The notes beneath the pieces are model-generated. The model was not told where the DNA came from. It saw only the letters and a program-made list of their open reading frames with translations, and made no database searches. From the NCBI GenBank assembly GCA_900322135.1, contig ONYP01000003.1, positions 29,438-93,437 on the forward strand: 64,000 bases of DNA, read 5' to 3'. A program made the position numbers and the translations under genes. Shown piece by piece: positions 17,270 to 26,685 of this stretch (position 1 is its first letter; the number at the start of each line of letters is the position of its first letter). This DNA is from an uncultured Prevotellaceae bacterium. GTDB taxonomy: Bacteria; Bacteroidota; Bacteroidia; Bacteroidales; Muribaculaceae.

Positions 17270-17321
17270 CTTGATGACCGAGATTTACTTGCCGGATTAT
17301 CAATTTGCGGCTTCAGGGGTT

Positions 17322-18224
17322 TTAATGGCCAATGTTCATCTTGGCATCATGCTTCACCTTATGGCGAATCATGAGATAAAGAGCAATCCCGCCAGGGATG
17401 CACAACATGGTCAACAACTTCTCAGGACTCTCCTGAATGAAACGCCAATTACGGCTGATGATGCTGCTCGAGACATAATGAGTGCACACCTTCAGTTTGC
17501 GCTTAAAACTCTTGGTAGTCTTCATCTCGGCCTTGCGGAAGAAAGCAAAGCCCCGCGGATTTCTCCAATACTGCTTGAACATGTTGAAGCTCGAGCCGTC
17601 CTGCTGGTACTCGACAATGACCAGGGGCTCATTGAGCGTTATCAACTCATAATCCTGGTCGATGAGCATGTATTTATAGGCCAACCCGACATATCGCTCA
17701 CCGTCAAACAAGGGGTACTCGGGATAGCGATTGATGACATCGGTGCGGTATACCAGCTTCTTATCACCCTTGCCGCCTGCCTCATAAAAGCCCTGAAGGG
17801 TCGTCGTTGCCATTCCCTCGGGGAAATCAGTGCCGATAAGCGTACCGTCCTCGGTAACATCCAAGCCAATCAATCCGGCATACTTGTCGCTGCCATGTTC
17901 GTGCCAGCACTTGAGAATCTTTTCTACCGCATCATCAGGCATGAAGTCATCGCTGTCGATACAAGTGTTCAGGGGGGTATCGATATTGCGGTAGGCGGTG
18001 TTGTGCGCGCCATGCATTCCCTGGTTCTGCTGATAGATATAGCGGATTGCTATCTTGCCTTCGGCAATCCATCCGTCGACCAGTTCCCGTGTGTTGTCAG
18101 ACGAGCCGTCGTCAACGATGAGCCAGCAAAAGTCCTTGCAGGTCTGTCGGCACAGGCTCTCATAGGTTCGGCCTATCGTGTGCGCACGATTATAGGCCGG
18201 AGTGAAAACAGTCAGTGTTGCCAT
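17322..18224 (-). CDS. Glycosyltransferase family 2
   Basis: The start is set at the ATG at 18224 (MATLTVFTPAYNRAHTIG), because the longer frame depends on a TTG. The GT-A domain shows LIVDDGSSDNTRELV, HNTAYRNIDTPLNTCIDSDDF with the metal-binding DSDD, and DGERYVGLAYKY in the acceptor region. This subgroup is common in Bacteroidales capsule loci. It is followed 52 bp later by an acyltransferase gene and preceded by an EpsG-like polymerase gene 91 bp upstream. Confidence 0.87.
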   Translation of the reverse strand: MATLTVFTPAYNRAHTIGRTYESLCRQTCKDFCWLIVDDGSSDNTRELVDGWIAEGKIAIRYIYQQNQGMHGAHNTAYRNIDTPLNTCIDSDDFMPDDAVEKILKCWHEHGSDKYAGLIGLDVTEDGTLIGTDFPEGMATTTLQGFYEAGGKGDKKLVYRTDVINRYPEYPLFDGERYVGLAYKYMLIDQDYELITLNEPLVIVEYQQDGSSFNMFKQYWRNPRGFAFFRKAEMKTTKSFKRKLKVCTHYVSSSIISRNWRFIQESPEKLLTMLCIPGGIALYLMIRHKVKHDAKMNIGH

Positions 18225-18315
18225 TAATTCAAACAAAAGGTGTGTATTACAGCTTGCACTAGGTAACGATCATTTGCCCTGGATTGCACCGACAGGACAA
18301 ATACCACATCATCTT

Positions 18316-19491
18316 TTATTCAAGCCACCAGTATTTGTCAAAGCCCTTGAATCCCGTTGTACCGAAGTAATAGATAAAGTACATGAAGAAAGTAAAGCCC
18401 GAATAGAAAAAGAGGATCAGTGAAGTCTTACGGTCTTGATCTTCCCAAATATTCATTTTAAGCAAGGGATAGAAAAATACCACAGGATAAATGAACCAGG
18501 ACAGGTAAGCAAAGCGGTTGGAGAATGATGCACGAATCACCATGATCCAGAATGCATTACACAGCAGATAGGTGTTGGCAATCATTGTATATCCAGGATC
18601 GGTGAACCGACGATGCTTTGTGACATACCAGATCATCAACACCGGCATGGCACTATATAACAAGAAGTCCCATCGGAAACCCGTATGCGAGAAATATTGT
18701 GCGTTCTTCTCTTGAGAATTATAATAAACCGACATGCGGTCGTCAAAGCCGAGTGAAGTGAACACCTGTGCCACAAGGGGACCAATAGTCAACGAGAGGA
18801 AGATTGAAAGAAGCCAGAAACGCAAGGCCATCTTTGTGTCTTTAATCACATAGACTGTGGAAATCGCCGCTGCGCTAGGCAGCAAGGTTGAGCGATGGAT
18901 ACCCAAAGCTATAAACATCAGTATTGCGCCAGCAACCCTCTTGGGCCCTTTCTCGATAAATAAAGACAATGCCAAGAGCTCGGTGCTGCAGCCGATACCG
19001 TTGCGAATTCCATTAGTTCCATAGGAGAAGAACGAGAAAGCGCTAAAGAAGAACAGCATAGCAATCCACAGGTTCTTGCGGGCCAGTGTCCAAGAGCATG
19101 CAAACATGAGGCCGACATATCCTGCCTCCACAACCAGGAAATATTCATTTTCATTAAGACCCATGTGGGCACAGAATATACCGATATTGTCCCAGAACCA
19201 CTCACTACCAAAGCTAATCATTCTATAGGACATTTCCTCATAAGCGGTATAGTTGCGCGCATATAGCCACATATCGCCGAACTCACTGGAAATGGGGCGC
19301 AGACCGATATAGAAAATAGCCAACAACGAGAAAAGCAAGGCCACACCTTGCAAGGGAGTGCCCTGAGAGTTAAGTATCTTCTGGTTATTAGAGCCAACAT
19401 AATACAGCACTGTTCCCCATATCATGATAAGGAGTGTCGTGTACCAAGCCAGAGAGAAGTAGAAAATTGAAATAAATTCAATAGATTCCAT
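18316..19491 (-). CDS. EpsG-like (Wzy-type) polysaccharide polymerase
   Basis: The 391-residue protein is strongly hydrophobic, with ten or more predicted membrane segments. It carries the EpsG-family features: FYIGLRPISSEFGDMWLY in the first external loop, FFSAFSFFSYGTNGIRNGIG in the centre, and FSNRFAYLSWFIYPVVFFYPLL near the end. Proteins of this type polymerise undecaprenyl-linked repeat units in the periplasm. It is the only polymerase candidate in the window, which supports a Wzy-dependent route. No flippase gene is near it. Confidence 0.82.
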   Translation of the reverse strand: MESIEFISIFYFSLAWYTTLLIMIWGTVLYYVGSNNQKILNSQGTPLQGVALLFSLLAIFYIGLRPISSEFGDMWLYARNYTAYEEMSYRMISFGSEWFWDNIGIFCAHMGLNENEYFLVVEAGYVGLMFACSWTLARKNLWIAMLFFFSAFSFFSYGTNGIRNGIGCSTELLALSLFIEKGPKRVAGAILMFIALGIHRSTLLPSAAAISTVYVIKDTKMALRFWLLSIFLSLTIGPLVAQVFTSLGFDDRMSVYYNSQEKNAQYFSHTGFRWDFLLYSAMPVLMIWYVTKHRRFTDPGYTMIANTYLLCNAFWIMVIRASFSNRFAYLSWFIYPVVFFYPLLKMNIWEDQDRKTSLILFFYSGFTFFMYFIYYFGTTGFKGFDKYWWLE

Positions 19492-19545
19492 AATGTGCGT
19501 GAATCAATCTTTGAATGACCGAGTTATAGCGGGATATCGCAATCC

Positions 19546-20556
19546 CTACAGTTTAAGTAAAAAGCCGACGGGTGAACGACGGATGAGTTCAGAGATGACT
19601 GCCGACAAGACCATGTAGACCAGAGTGATCAACACCGCGACAACAGGGTGGACATAGAGCCCTTGCTCAAAGGGTGAAAAGCGTCCAAACAGCAGCATTA
19701 GCATCAGGTGAAATATATAAATCCCCAAGGCATTATTGCCCAGGAAAGTGATAAATCTTTTCAGTAGCGGTAAACGCTCCATTTCACAATCCCTAACCCA
19801 GAGGAAGACTGCAATCGACAGAGACAGGGCACCGAGGGTGGGAAAGCAATAGTTACCTGCAGCAAAAGTGTGATGCAACCGGTTAGCGAATGCCATTGCC
19901 TCGATGGCAAGCAGCGCTAAACCCAAAACGGCACAAACCCAAGGCACCCACTTCTTGAAGGAACAAAGCCTGAGATGATCACCGGCATACAGATAAACCA
20001 CACTGTAGAGCGTAAAAAAACCCGTGCGCCACGAGTGGACCTGGGTTGCAGGGTCATGCAGGGTCAGCAAATCCCAAGCCAGATTGGTCGCGAAGGGATA
20101 TACCAACAATGCCGCCACAACAAGCCAGCGGCACCAACGGGGCAGCTGCGAGATGATGTAGTTAACGACATACAGCAACGCGAGAGAGAAGAGGAACCAG
20201 TAGTAATTGAGCCTATCGGGCGTCAGCGAAAACGGCTTGTGTTTAGTGTAAATCTGTAAACAGATGACCATCAAGCCCCAGAACAGACCAGCCAGAATCA
20301 AACGGCCAACCTTAGAGGCAGTTTTCTTCAGGTCATAGTTGCGATGGACAGTCAATGCCCCATTGACCATGAAGAACAACGGAACGCCGCAGGCACAAAA
20401 CAGCCACAGCACCTGGACCAGAGTAGGATAATAGTATTGCCCGTCACGATAGCCCATGTCCACCATACCCACATGGTAGAGCACGACGAAAAACGCAGCC
20501 AATGCCTTGAGGGCATCGTAGCCGAAAACGCGCTTTTTTTCCGTGAGTTTTGTCAT
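19546..20556 (-). CDS. Acyltransferase family 3 membrane protein
   Basis: The 336-residue polytopic membrane protein has the family start FGYDALKALAAFFVVLYHVG with the catalytic His, and CGVPLFFMVNGAL as the second conserved segment. About ten membrane helices follow. It would acylate a sugar hydroxyl of the polymer. It lies 3 bp after a GT2 gene and upstream of the polymerase gene. This is one of six acyltransferase-3 genes in the operon. Confidence 0.86.
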   Translation of the reverse strand: MTKLTEKKRVFGYDALKALAAFFVVLYHVGMVDMGYRDGQYYYPTLVQVLWLFCACGVPLFFMVNGALTVHRNYDLKKTASKVGRLILAGLFWGLMVICLQIYTKHKPFSLTPDRLNYYWFLFSLALLYVVNYIISQLPRWCRWLVVAALLVYPFATNLAWDLLTLHDPATQVHSWRTGFFTLYSVVYLYAGDHLRLCSFKKWVPWVCAVLGLALLAIEAMAFANRLHHTFAAGNYCFPTLGALSLSIAVFLWVRDCEMERLPLLKRFITFLGNNALGIYIFHLMLMLLFGRFSPFEQGLYVHPVVAVLITLVYMVLSAVISELIRRSPVGFLLKL

Positions 20557-20559
20557 TGT

Positions 20560-21483
20560 TTAACCGATAAACCTGGACAACCGGCAAGCGAGCCAGTAGT
20601 TGTGGGAAACCAGCCAGGCATAGGCGCTCATCTTGCGGGAAGATATTCCTGTTTTAGCAATCAGATGCCCATCACGCCTGATTTCCTCCTGAAGCAGTCT
20701 CACATTGGAGTTGTGAGGATAGGCATGAGCAGCGGCATCCTTTAGAATCTGGGTCATCTCACAGGCAAACCTAGCATGGGAAATGTCATTGAAGCGTGGC
20801 CATGATTCTTCGGTGTCACGGCAGATGTGGTCCCAAGTGGTATAGGCCGAGAATTTCTTTCCGTTGAAAGGCTGCCGGGAGAGACTGTTCTCGTTTACCC
20901 TATAATGATACAACTCATCATTCAGGACGCGCACCCTGTTCACCTTGAGCAGCACCTGCCACACGATGAGGGCATCCTCGCCGTAACTGACCGTTTTGTC
21001 AATCTCGAGATTGTCGAACAACCCCCTCCTTATCAACTTGTCACATAGCGAGCCCCTGAATGTGATATGCTCCAGGAACAGCTTGACAATCTGCTCACGG
21101 TTATAGGCGTTATCCAGATTGCCACTGTGGGCACCAAGTTGATAAGAGACGACATCATAGTCATCCTGTTGCTGTTCACGCAGCAGAATCTCAATGGTGT
21201 TAGGCTCTATCCAATCGTCACTGTCGACAAAAAGCACAAAATCTCCTATCGCCTTATCAAGCAGGTGGGCTCTAGTAGCAGCAACGCCACTGTTAGGCTG
21301 GCTAAACACCTCGACGCGTTTATCCTGACGCTGCAACTCCAGCAGGATGTCCAATGAATCATCGGTTGAGCCGTCATTAATGAGGACAATCTGCAGGTCC
21401 GCGTAGGTCTGTCCTGTGAGTGAGGCTACACACTCACGCAGATAGGGTGCGGCATTATATACCGGGACAAGTATCGAAACCAT
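20560..21483 (-). CDS. Glycosyltransferase family 2
   Basis: The 307-residue GT-A enzyme starts MVSILVPVYNAAPYLREC, with QIVLINDGSTDDSLDIL, FVLFVDSDDWIEPNTIEIL (metal-binding DSDD) and YGEDALIVWQVLL (catalytic ED). The C-terminal region is helical. It would transfer a sugar in the cytoplasm. It is 9 bp downstream of the GT-B gene and 3 bp upstream of an acyltransferase gene, so it belongs to the operon. Confidence 0.88.
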   Translation of the reverse strand: MVSILVPVYNAAPYLRECVASLTGQTYADLQIVLINDGSTDDSLDILLELQRQDKRVEVFSQPNSGVAATRAHLLDKAIGDFVLFVDSDDWIEPNTIEILLREQQQDDYDVVSYQLGAHSGNLDNAYNREQIVKLFLEHITFRGSLCDKLIRRGLFDNLEIDKTVSYGEDALIVWQVLLKVNRVRVLNDELYHYRVNENSLSRQPFNGKKFSAYTTWDHICRDTEESWPRFNDISHARFACEMTQILKDAAAHAYPHNSNVRLLQEEIRRDGHLIAKTGISSRKMSAYAWLVSHNYWLACRLSRFIG

Positions 21484-21492
21484 GAGTTCAGT

Positions 21493-22707
21493 TTACTTGG
21501 AAGAGGGTCTAGGATGCTCATCCAGCCAGCGCTGCTGTGCCTCAAGCAGGTTGTTGAGCCATGCCTCGGCCGCCGACTTGCCGTTGAAGTGAGACCGCAC
21601 AAAGTCACAACCAGCCTTGGCAATCGTCTCAAGTTCTTGCTGGTGTTCAGGTTGTTGATAGTAAGAGATTTTTGCCTTCAAGTCATCGAGGGTGCCGTCA
21701 TAACCGATATAATGGACTCCCTCCTTCATGCCATAATCCTCGTAGTAGCCCACGGTCTGCCCAATATAAGCACACCCGCAAGCCATACCCTCAACAAAAC
21801 CGATGCCGGGCAAGCCGATGATTTCCTCGCCGACGACACACATCTTGTAGTCGTTGAATTTCTCAACCATATCGAAGGAGTAATACTTCTTCTGGTGGCC
21901 TACAAAGAACTTGTCATGCAAGCGCTTAAAAATTTTGACGACCTTATTATCATTCTTCGAGACCTTGGCAGCCTTGGCATCCTCAAGGTAGTCGCTATTG
22001 AAACAGTCTACCCAGGGCACCAAGTCCTTGGCATTGTCATAGACCTGCTTGCGAGCCGGCTGCAGGCAATTGTGGCCATAATACTTAACCAGATACTCGG
22101 GATAGGTCACCGTGCCCACCGAGACAGCCTTGTTCTGTCGCTCGGCAAAAGGCTTAACGACCTTGAAGCGCTCGGCAAACACAAAGGGGATTACCAAATA
22201 CTGCTTCTTGAACCACCCGAAATACTCGTCAAAGGCAATAAACCGCTTCTGCATATTGCTCTCATTGTACATCAAGTCAGGGTCAAGCTTTTCCATCACC
22301 CCAGCCTGTGTCACAGAGAAATGCAACTGGCTGATAGCCAAGAAAGCATCGGGACGGCGCTTGAAATCCATCTGAGCACCGAAGAGCTGATACAAGATGA
22401 CGATATCATCGTGCCTTATCTCGTCCTCACTCTTGAGGACCTTGATTTTGTTCAATGGTATACCGTTCTTCCTCATCGTGATGCGATGGTCCAAGAACCG
22501 GAACGACTGGAGGAAGCGGTTACGCGTTGTGTAGGACAACGAGAGGCCGCGCTTATTGATGTAGGAGCATACCTCCACATCATCCCGCGACAGCAGGTAG
22601 TCAAGAATATACTTGTGCTTGATGGCAACTGACTGCTTGAAAATGAACTTATTGAGTGTCTTTACAAGAAACTCGTTGCCATGCAGGTTGACAAATACTA
22701 TTCGCAT
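21493..22707 (-). CDS. GT-B glycosyltransferase-like protein
   Basis: The start is the ATG at 22707 (MRIVFVNLHGNEF); the longer frame needs a TTG. The roughly 404-residue protein has a two-domain GT-B look, with EEIIGLPGIGFVEGMACGCA matching the donor-binding segment that contains the Glu of GT4/GT1 enzymes. The N-terminal half is unusual and poorly conserved, so the acceptor cannot be guessed. Family membership is moderately sure; an exact CAZy family cannot be assigned by eye. Confidence 0.7.
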   Translation of the reverse strand: MRIVFVNLHGNEFLVKTLNKFIFKQSVAIKHKYILDYLLSRDDVEVCSYINKRGLSLSYTTRNRFLQSFRFLDHRITMRKNGIPLNKIKVLKSEDEIRHDDIVILYQLFGAQMDFKRRPDAFLAISQLHFSVTQAGVMEKLDPDLMYNESNMQKRFIAFDEYFGWFKKQYLVIPFVFAERFKVVKPFAERQNKAVSVGTVTYPEYLVKYYGHNCLQPARKQVYDNAKDLVPWVDCFNSDYLEDAKAAKVSKNDNKVVKIFKRLHDKFFVGHQKKYYSFDMVEKFNDYKMCVVGEEIIGLPGIGFVEGMACGCAYIGQTVGYYEDYGMKEGVHYIGYDGTLDDLKAKISYYQQPEHQQELETIAKAGCDFVRSHFNGKSAAEAWLNNLLEAQQRWLDEHPRPSSK

Positions 22708-22773
22708 AAGCAAGGTTTTAAAAGAAGTAGATCATCATGTCACCCCCAGTGGAGCAAGACGGGTGGCAATTCA

Positions 22774-23454
22774 TTAGTTAACACGAGTCACAGCCCAATC
22801 CTGATAATCTTCGATCTGTATCGGGCGGAATATTTTCTTATCGAGCAACATCGCATAGATGATGTGCGACAGGTAAAGCGGTGAGTAATCCTTGAGGCGC
22901 TCATAGTAGCGGCAAAACTCGTCAGCATCTTCAAAGCAGTAACCTCCAGCACTAAAGAAGTGGCTAACCACCCTCTTCTCGATGATATTGGTCACATAGA
23001 ACATGTCATCGACAGCGACATAACTCTTGTGCTGAGGATCGACAATGGGCAGATTCTCCAACGGATAGATGGAAACGCCGTTCTGCGGGAGTATCTCATC
23101 GGTGGTGAAGTAGCAGTCGGCATCCTTGATGAACACAATGCCGGAGATACCGTTTAATTGTATTGCCCTCGCCACGGTCTCGACCTGGCTGCCGGTGGGC
23201 TCGTCAAGGATGGTCACATGGGCGTTGTCCAGGTGGTGCTTGCGGAACTGCATGTCCAGTTGCTCGCTCAGCATGAAACGCTCGTCATGTTCCCTGAGTA
23301 TGACAAAATAGATATCTTTAATCACATCCATGGGCAATCCCGTAATGGCTTTGACACAAAACATAGTGCCCGTGTCGTCATAGCGGAACGGCTGTGGGAG
23401 TTTGTTGGCATATTCAGCCTTGTTGGCTGCAATGGGTACAATTAATGTCATCAT
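22774..23454 (-). CDS. Degenerate nucleotidyltransferase-like protein
   Basis: The 226-residue protein has the alternating beta/alpha pattern of the sugar-phosphate nucleotidyltransferase fold: TLIVPIAANKAEY at the start and GIVFIKDADCYF in place of the usual DxD region. The family's GxGTRxxP loop is not present, so the enzyme may be inactive, may bind nucleotide differently, or may be a GT-A-like transferase. It is placed 4 bp downstream of an APH-like kinase gene, next to a HAD phosphatase gene, which suggests that the three act on the same phosphorylated metabolite. Confidence 0.55.
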   Translation of the reverse strand: MMTLIVPIAANKAEYANKLPQPFRYDDTGTMFCVKAITGLPMDVIKDIYFVILREHDERFMLSEQLDMQFRKHHLDNAHVTILDEPTGSQVETVARAIQLNGISGIVFIKDADCYFTTDEILPQNGVSIYPLENLPIVDPQHKSYVAVDDMFYVTNIIEKRVVSHFFSAGGYCFEDADEFCRYYERLKDYSPLYLSHIIYAMLLDKKIFRPIQIEDYQDWAVTRVN

Positions 23455-23458
23455 GGCT

Positions 23459-24343
23459 TCAAACGGTTTTAGGGTTGTTCAACACTTCTAACTGACCAGC
23501 AATCACCTGTTTAAGATATGCAATTACCTTATCGTCTTTACCATATTGCAGAATGCGCAGGAAATTCATCAGTTGCAAGGGCATGTAATAATCCCTGTAC
23601 CACTGGTACTTACCCGTGAAGTATTCGTCAATGGCCTTGTCGATTTTCTCGCTGACAATGCTCAAGCGGACCTTATCAAACGGCTTGTGGTACATCAATG
23701 TGGACCACAAGTAGGCAGTGTCCTGACGAATCTTGACTATATCCAGCAAGGGCGACTCGATGAACGAATCCAGGAAGTCGATCAGGTAATAGTTATTGCC
23801 ATTGAACAGGATGTTGCTGAAGGTGAGATCACCATGACAGGTGCCCACAGGCATCACCATATCACCCACAGCGTTCATCACCTCGGAGGAGCGCTTGACC
23901 AGTTCCTGGGCCTCGGCATCATCCTTGAGGTGGGCGTTCTTCTCGACTTTGCGAGCGACATCGGCCATCTTGTCGGTAAGGATGTGTGAGGGCACGGTCT
24001 GCATTGTAGAGGCGTTAATCTCCAGGTCAATGAAGTACTTGATAGCGCCTATCAAGTATTTGATCTGCTCAAAACCAGCATTCTCAAAATACTCAACAAA
24101 GTTCTTGGAGTAAACATACTCCATCTTGATGGTCGCCTCGTTGGGGGTCTGGACGACCTCAAAGATTTTGGGAACTCTGATGTGCTGATACTCAGTTTTG
24201 TATGCTTCGATCTGTTTGTTGGCCTGATTGACAAGTCGCGGCACATAGCCTGCATCGTGAGTGCTCTTGTGGATATGCAACTCATTATCCTCAGTCACGA
24301 TGGTAATGTCACAACCTGAATGGCCTTGAATGTCAAGTTTCAT
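23459..24343 (-). CDS. APH/choline-kinase-like phosphotransferase
   Basis: The 294-residue protein shows the aminoglycoside-phosphotransferase/choline-kinase catalytic core: the Brenner motif GTCHGDLTFSNILF with catalytic Asp and Asn, then NYYLIDFLDSFIESPLLDI carrying the metal-binding Asp. The N-terminal lobe has ATIKMEYVY as the hinge. The family phosphorylates choline, ethanolamine, amino sugars or similar hydroxyls with ATP. It forms a tight group with the NTase-like gene (4 bp) and the HAD gene (14 bp). By analogy with LicA/LicC it could supply an activated small molecule for the polysaccharide, but the substrate is unknown. Confidence 0.78.
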   Translation of the reverse strand: MKLDIQGHSGCDITIVTEDNELHIHKSTHDAGYVPRLVNQANKQIEAYKTEYQHIRVPKIFEVVQTPNEATIKMEYVYSKNFVEYFENAGFEQIKYLIGAIKYFIDLEINASTMQTVPSHILTDKMADVARKVEKNAHLKDDAEAQELVKRSSEVMNAVGDMVMPVGTCHGDLTFSNILFNGNNYYLIDFLDSFIESPLLDIVKIRQDTAYLWSTLMYHKPFDKVRLSIVSEKIDKAIDEYFTGKYQWYRDYYMPLQLMNFLRILQYGKDDKVIAYLKQVIAGQLEVLNNPKTV

Positions 24344-24357
24344 AGTTTAGATGAGTA

Positions 24358-24909
24358 TTATAGGGTTATTTTAATGTAGTGTGCACCTGAGGCTTCGGCG
24401 GCCTGCAAGCCCACAGCAGAATCTTCAAAGATAAGGGTCTGGTCGGCCGTCACACCCAACCGTGACATGACGGTGTTGTAAATCTCCGGCGACGGCTTGC
24501 CGTTCACGACATCCTCACCAGCAAGGATCAGGTCAAAATCACCTGTTGCCCCGATATGGTTCAACGCGTTGGTCAAATTCTTGGCCCGTGCCGTCGAAGC
24601 GACAGCCGTTAAACCACCGTTATGGCGGAACATCCTGATGAAGTCCAACAAGGGCTGATTGACGCGCAACAAGCCGAAGTGGCTTGGATAGCAGTCGCCC
24701 TTGAGTGTGCGTATGCGCTTGCGGGTCTCGGCGTCCTCGATGCCCATCGCATCCATGAATCCGTCGAACCGCAGGCCATAGCACTTCCTGTAGTCTTCCT
24801 CGCTCAACGACAGTCCCACCTGGTCAAACGCTTCACGATAGGCATGATAGTTGGCCTGGAAGGTGTTGACAAGAGTTCCGTCAAAGTCAGTTACGATTGC
24901 TTTTATCAT
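24358..24909 (-). CDS. HAD-family phosphatase (beta-phosphoglucomutase-like)
   Basis: The 183-residue protein has all four HAD motifs: IVTDFDGTLVN (nucleophile and general acid/base Asp), AVASTARAKN (motif II), the Lys in NGKPSPEIYN (motif III) and LIFEDSAVGLQAA (motif IV). A small helical cap lies between residues 15 and 85. Its length fits phosphatases of the PGMB/GPH group. It is 9 bp downstream of an acyltransferase gene and 14 bp upstream of the kinase gene, so it probably acts on a phosphosugar or polyol phosphate used in the polymer. Confidence 0.85.
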   Translation of the reverse strand: MIKAIVTDFDGTLVNTFQANYHAYREAFDQVGLSLSEEDYRKCYGLRFDGFMDAMGIEDAETRKRIRTLKGDCYPSHFGLLRVNQPLLDFIRMFRHNGGLTAVASTARAKNLTNALNHIGATGDFDLILAGEDVVNGKPSPEIYNTVMSRLGVTADQTLIFEDSAVGLQAAEASGAHYIKITL

Positions 24910-24918
24910 GTTTAATTA

Positions 24919-25911
24919 TTAATTCTTTCGGATTAAGGCTTTCTCGGCCTGCATCAGCAATGCCGACACTACAAGGCTTGAACAGAATACCACAAGATAA
25001 ACCAGTAAAATATTCTTGGGCCACAGGCTGGACTGCTGGAACATCGAGCGTGTCATCGATGAAAAGAAAACGGCATGGACAAACCACATATAGAGTGACA
25101 ACCTGCCTAGTTTAATGAGCGCGGCCCGCATGTTCGACAACTGCCGTTGCTGCAGCAAAGCCACCGCTACCAGTGCCATAGCCGGAACGATAACAGTGAA
25201 TGTGCAGAAGCCATAGATGTCCCTCGACATGCAGCCGGCAGCCAACAATACAGCCATGGCCAAAATCAATTCTATTGTCGAGAATCGGTGCTTGATGAAA
25301 CCCCATCCTGTTTTAGCCATAAAACATCCGATGACCAGCACAGGAGTATAGAACAGACATTCACGGACTGCCTTAAGCCAGATGTCATCAGATTTTATCA
25401 AAAAGCTAGCCACCGCGCACACAGCAACGCTCAGCAGGACAGCCCATATGTGCAAGCCGTTGACCAAACGGGAAATCAAGGGCAAAGCGAGCATTGCATA
25501 GATATAAAAATAGATATACCAATTGGCGCAGGAATAAGCGCTAGAAAAGCCAAACAGATTGAGCAGAACAGTCTTCAATTGAGGTTTGTTGCCCGCGAGC
25601 GCTCCCAATGCGACAAAAACCAACAGCAAGGCCCAATAACGCGCAAGCAGTCTCCAGATGTGAGAGAGGGAATATCGAATAGGGCGATGAGGTTTCAACG
25701 CATAGCCGTAGGCTGTCACGAACATGAAAAGCCCGACACAGACTTTTCCAAGCACCATTAGCCGAAGGATGACAATATTGGACAAAACGGCATCAGGTTT
25801 GACATAGTAATCCTTGATGAGCACATGGTGCATGATCATCAGCAGGATGGCAATACCTTTCAGTGCCGTGGAGTCATCTCGATTGAGCGAAACCGGCAAT
25901 GGTTGACGCAT
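24919..25911 (-). CDS. Acyltransferase family 3 membrane protein
   Basis: The 330-residue polytopic membrane protein begins with STALKGIAILLMIMHHVLIKDY, in which the HH pair contains the catalytic His, then CVGLFMFVTAYGYALK and about ten hydrophobic helices, ending with LSLYMWFVHAVFF. It resembles the acyltransferase at 16223-17269. It would O-acylate a surface sugar. It is located 9 bp after the nucleotidyltransferase gene. Confidence 0.84.
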   Translation of the reverse strand: MRQPLPVSLNRDDSTALKGIAILLMIMHHVLIKDYYVKPDAVLSNIVILRLMVLGKVCVGLFMFVTAYGYALKPHRPIRYSLSHIWRLLARYWALLLVFVALGALAGNKPQLKTVLLNLFGFSSAYSCANWYIYFYIYAMLALPLISRLVNGLHIWAVLLSVAVCAVASFLIKSDDIWLKAVRECLFYTPVLVIGCFMAKTGWGFIKHRFSTIELILAMAVLLAAGCMSRDIYGFCTFTVIVPAMALVAVALLQQRQLSNMRAALIKLGRLSLYMWFVHAVFFSSMTRSMFQQSSLWPKNILLVYLVVFCSSLVVSALLMQAEKALIRKN

Positions 25912-25920
25912 GTCAAAACT

Positions 25921-26658
25921 TTATTGAAAGTTTTTCAACTCCTCGGGGGTGCCGTAGGAATAATACTCCTCCATTGTCGCCAATCTCACGACCTTGCCCT
26001 CGGCAAGGAGGTAGTTGTAAAGCAACGACACATAGAATTCGGGCTTGCCATGGGTGCCGTCGTCTATCAACTGGTGGGCAATGCGCTTAAAATCCTTGCC
26101 GCTGCCAAAAAAGTAGGCCCCGCACAAGGCATGGGAAGAAATGGGTTCCTTCTCGGCAGTGCGCAACACGCGGCCCTCATCATCGACCTGGGCATAGCTA
26201 TATCGTGGATTGTCGGACTCAAACGACACCAAAGCACCGCCATCGGCCTCATCGGCAGGCACTGCGAGTGCTGCTGCGACCAGCTCATTGTAACGCCTGC
26301 TGCGGAACTCCAGGTCACAGTCCATCACTACCACGGCATCCTCATCATCGATGGCTGGCTCGGCCACAAGGCAGGTCTCAACCGCGCCACGCGTCGTCTT
26401 CAGCACCGAGAATACCCTGGCTGACGGCAGTATATCCTTGATTAAGCGGTCGATGTGCTGGTTATCGATGTGTTCCTGGCGCACAATGAAACTGTACTTC
26501 ATTTCGACGCCATCGATGGCCACGCTGCCTATTGCGCGCTGGAACAAAGGTATCCCTCGCAACTCAATCAACGGTTTCGGGGTAGTCCAGCCGGCTTTGG
26601 CAAACCGAGAGCCCTCGCCTGCCATCGGCATGACTATATGTAAATTTCTCATATCCAT
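25921..26658 (-). CDS. Sugar-phosphate nucleotidyltransferase
   Basis: The 245-residue protein has the signature loop MPMAGEGSRFAKAGWTTPKP, a form of GxGxRxxxxxxxKP, followed by LIELRGIPLF, and VVMDCDLEF as the metal-binding Asp region. The remaining sequence matches the single-domain alpha/beta nucleotidyltransferase fold. It would form an NDP-sugar or NDP-polyol from NTP and a phosphosugar. It is 27 bp after the pyruvyl-transferase gene. A second, shorter family member lies at 37413-38111 outside the operon; the two share the N-terminal loop pattern but are not near-identical. Confidence 0.82.
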   Translation of the reverse strand: MDMRNLHIVMPMAGEGSRFAKAGWTTPKPLIELRGIPLFQRAIGSVAIDGVEMKYSFIVRQEHIDNQHIDRLIKDILPSARVFSVLKTTRGAVETCLVAEPAIDDEDAVVVMDCDLEFRSRRYNELVAAALAVPADEADGGALVSFESDNPRYSYAQVDDEGRVLRTAEKEPISSHALCGAYFFGSGKDFKRIAHQLIDDGTHGKPEFYVSLLYNYLLAEGKVVRLATMEEYYSYGTPEELKNFQ

Positions 26659-26685
26659 CTTTTTTTTGCTACAACTGATGTGCTA

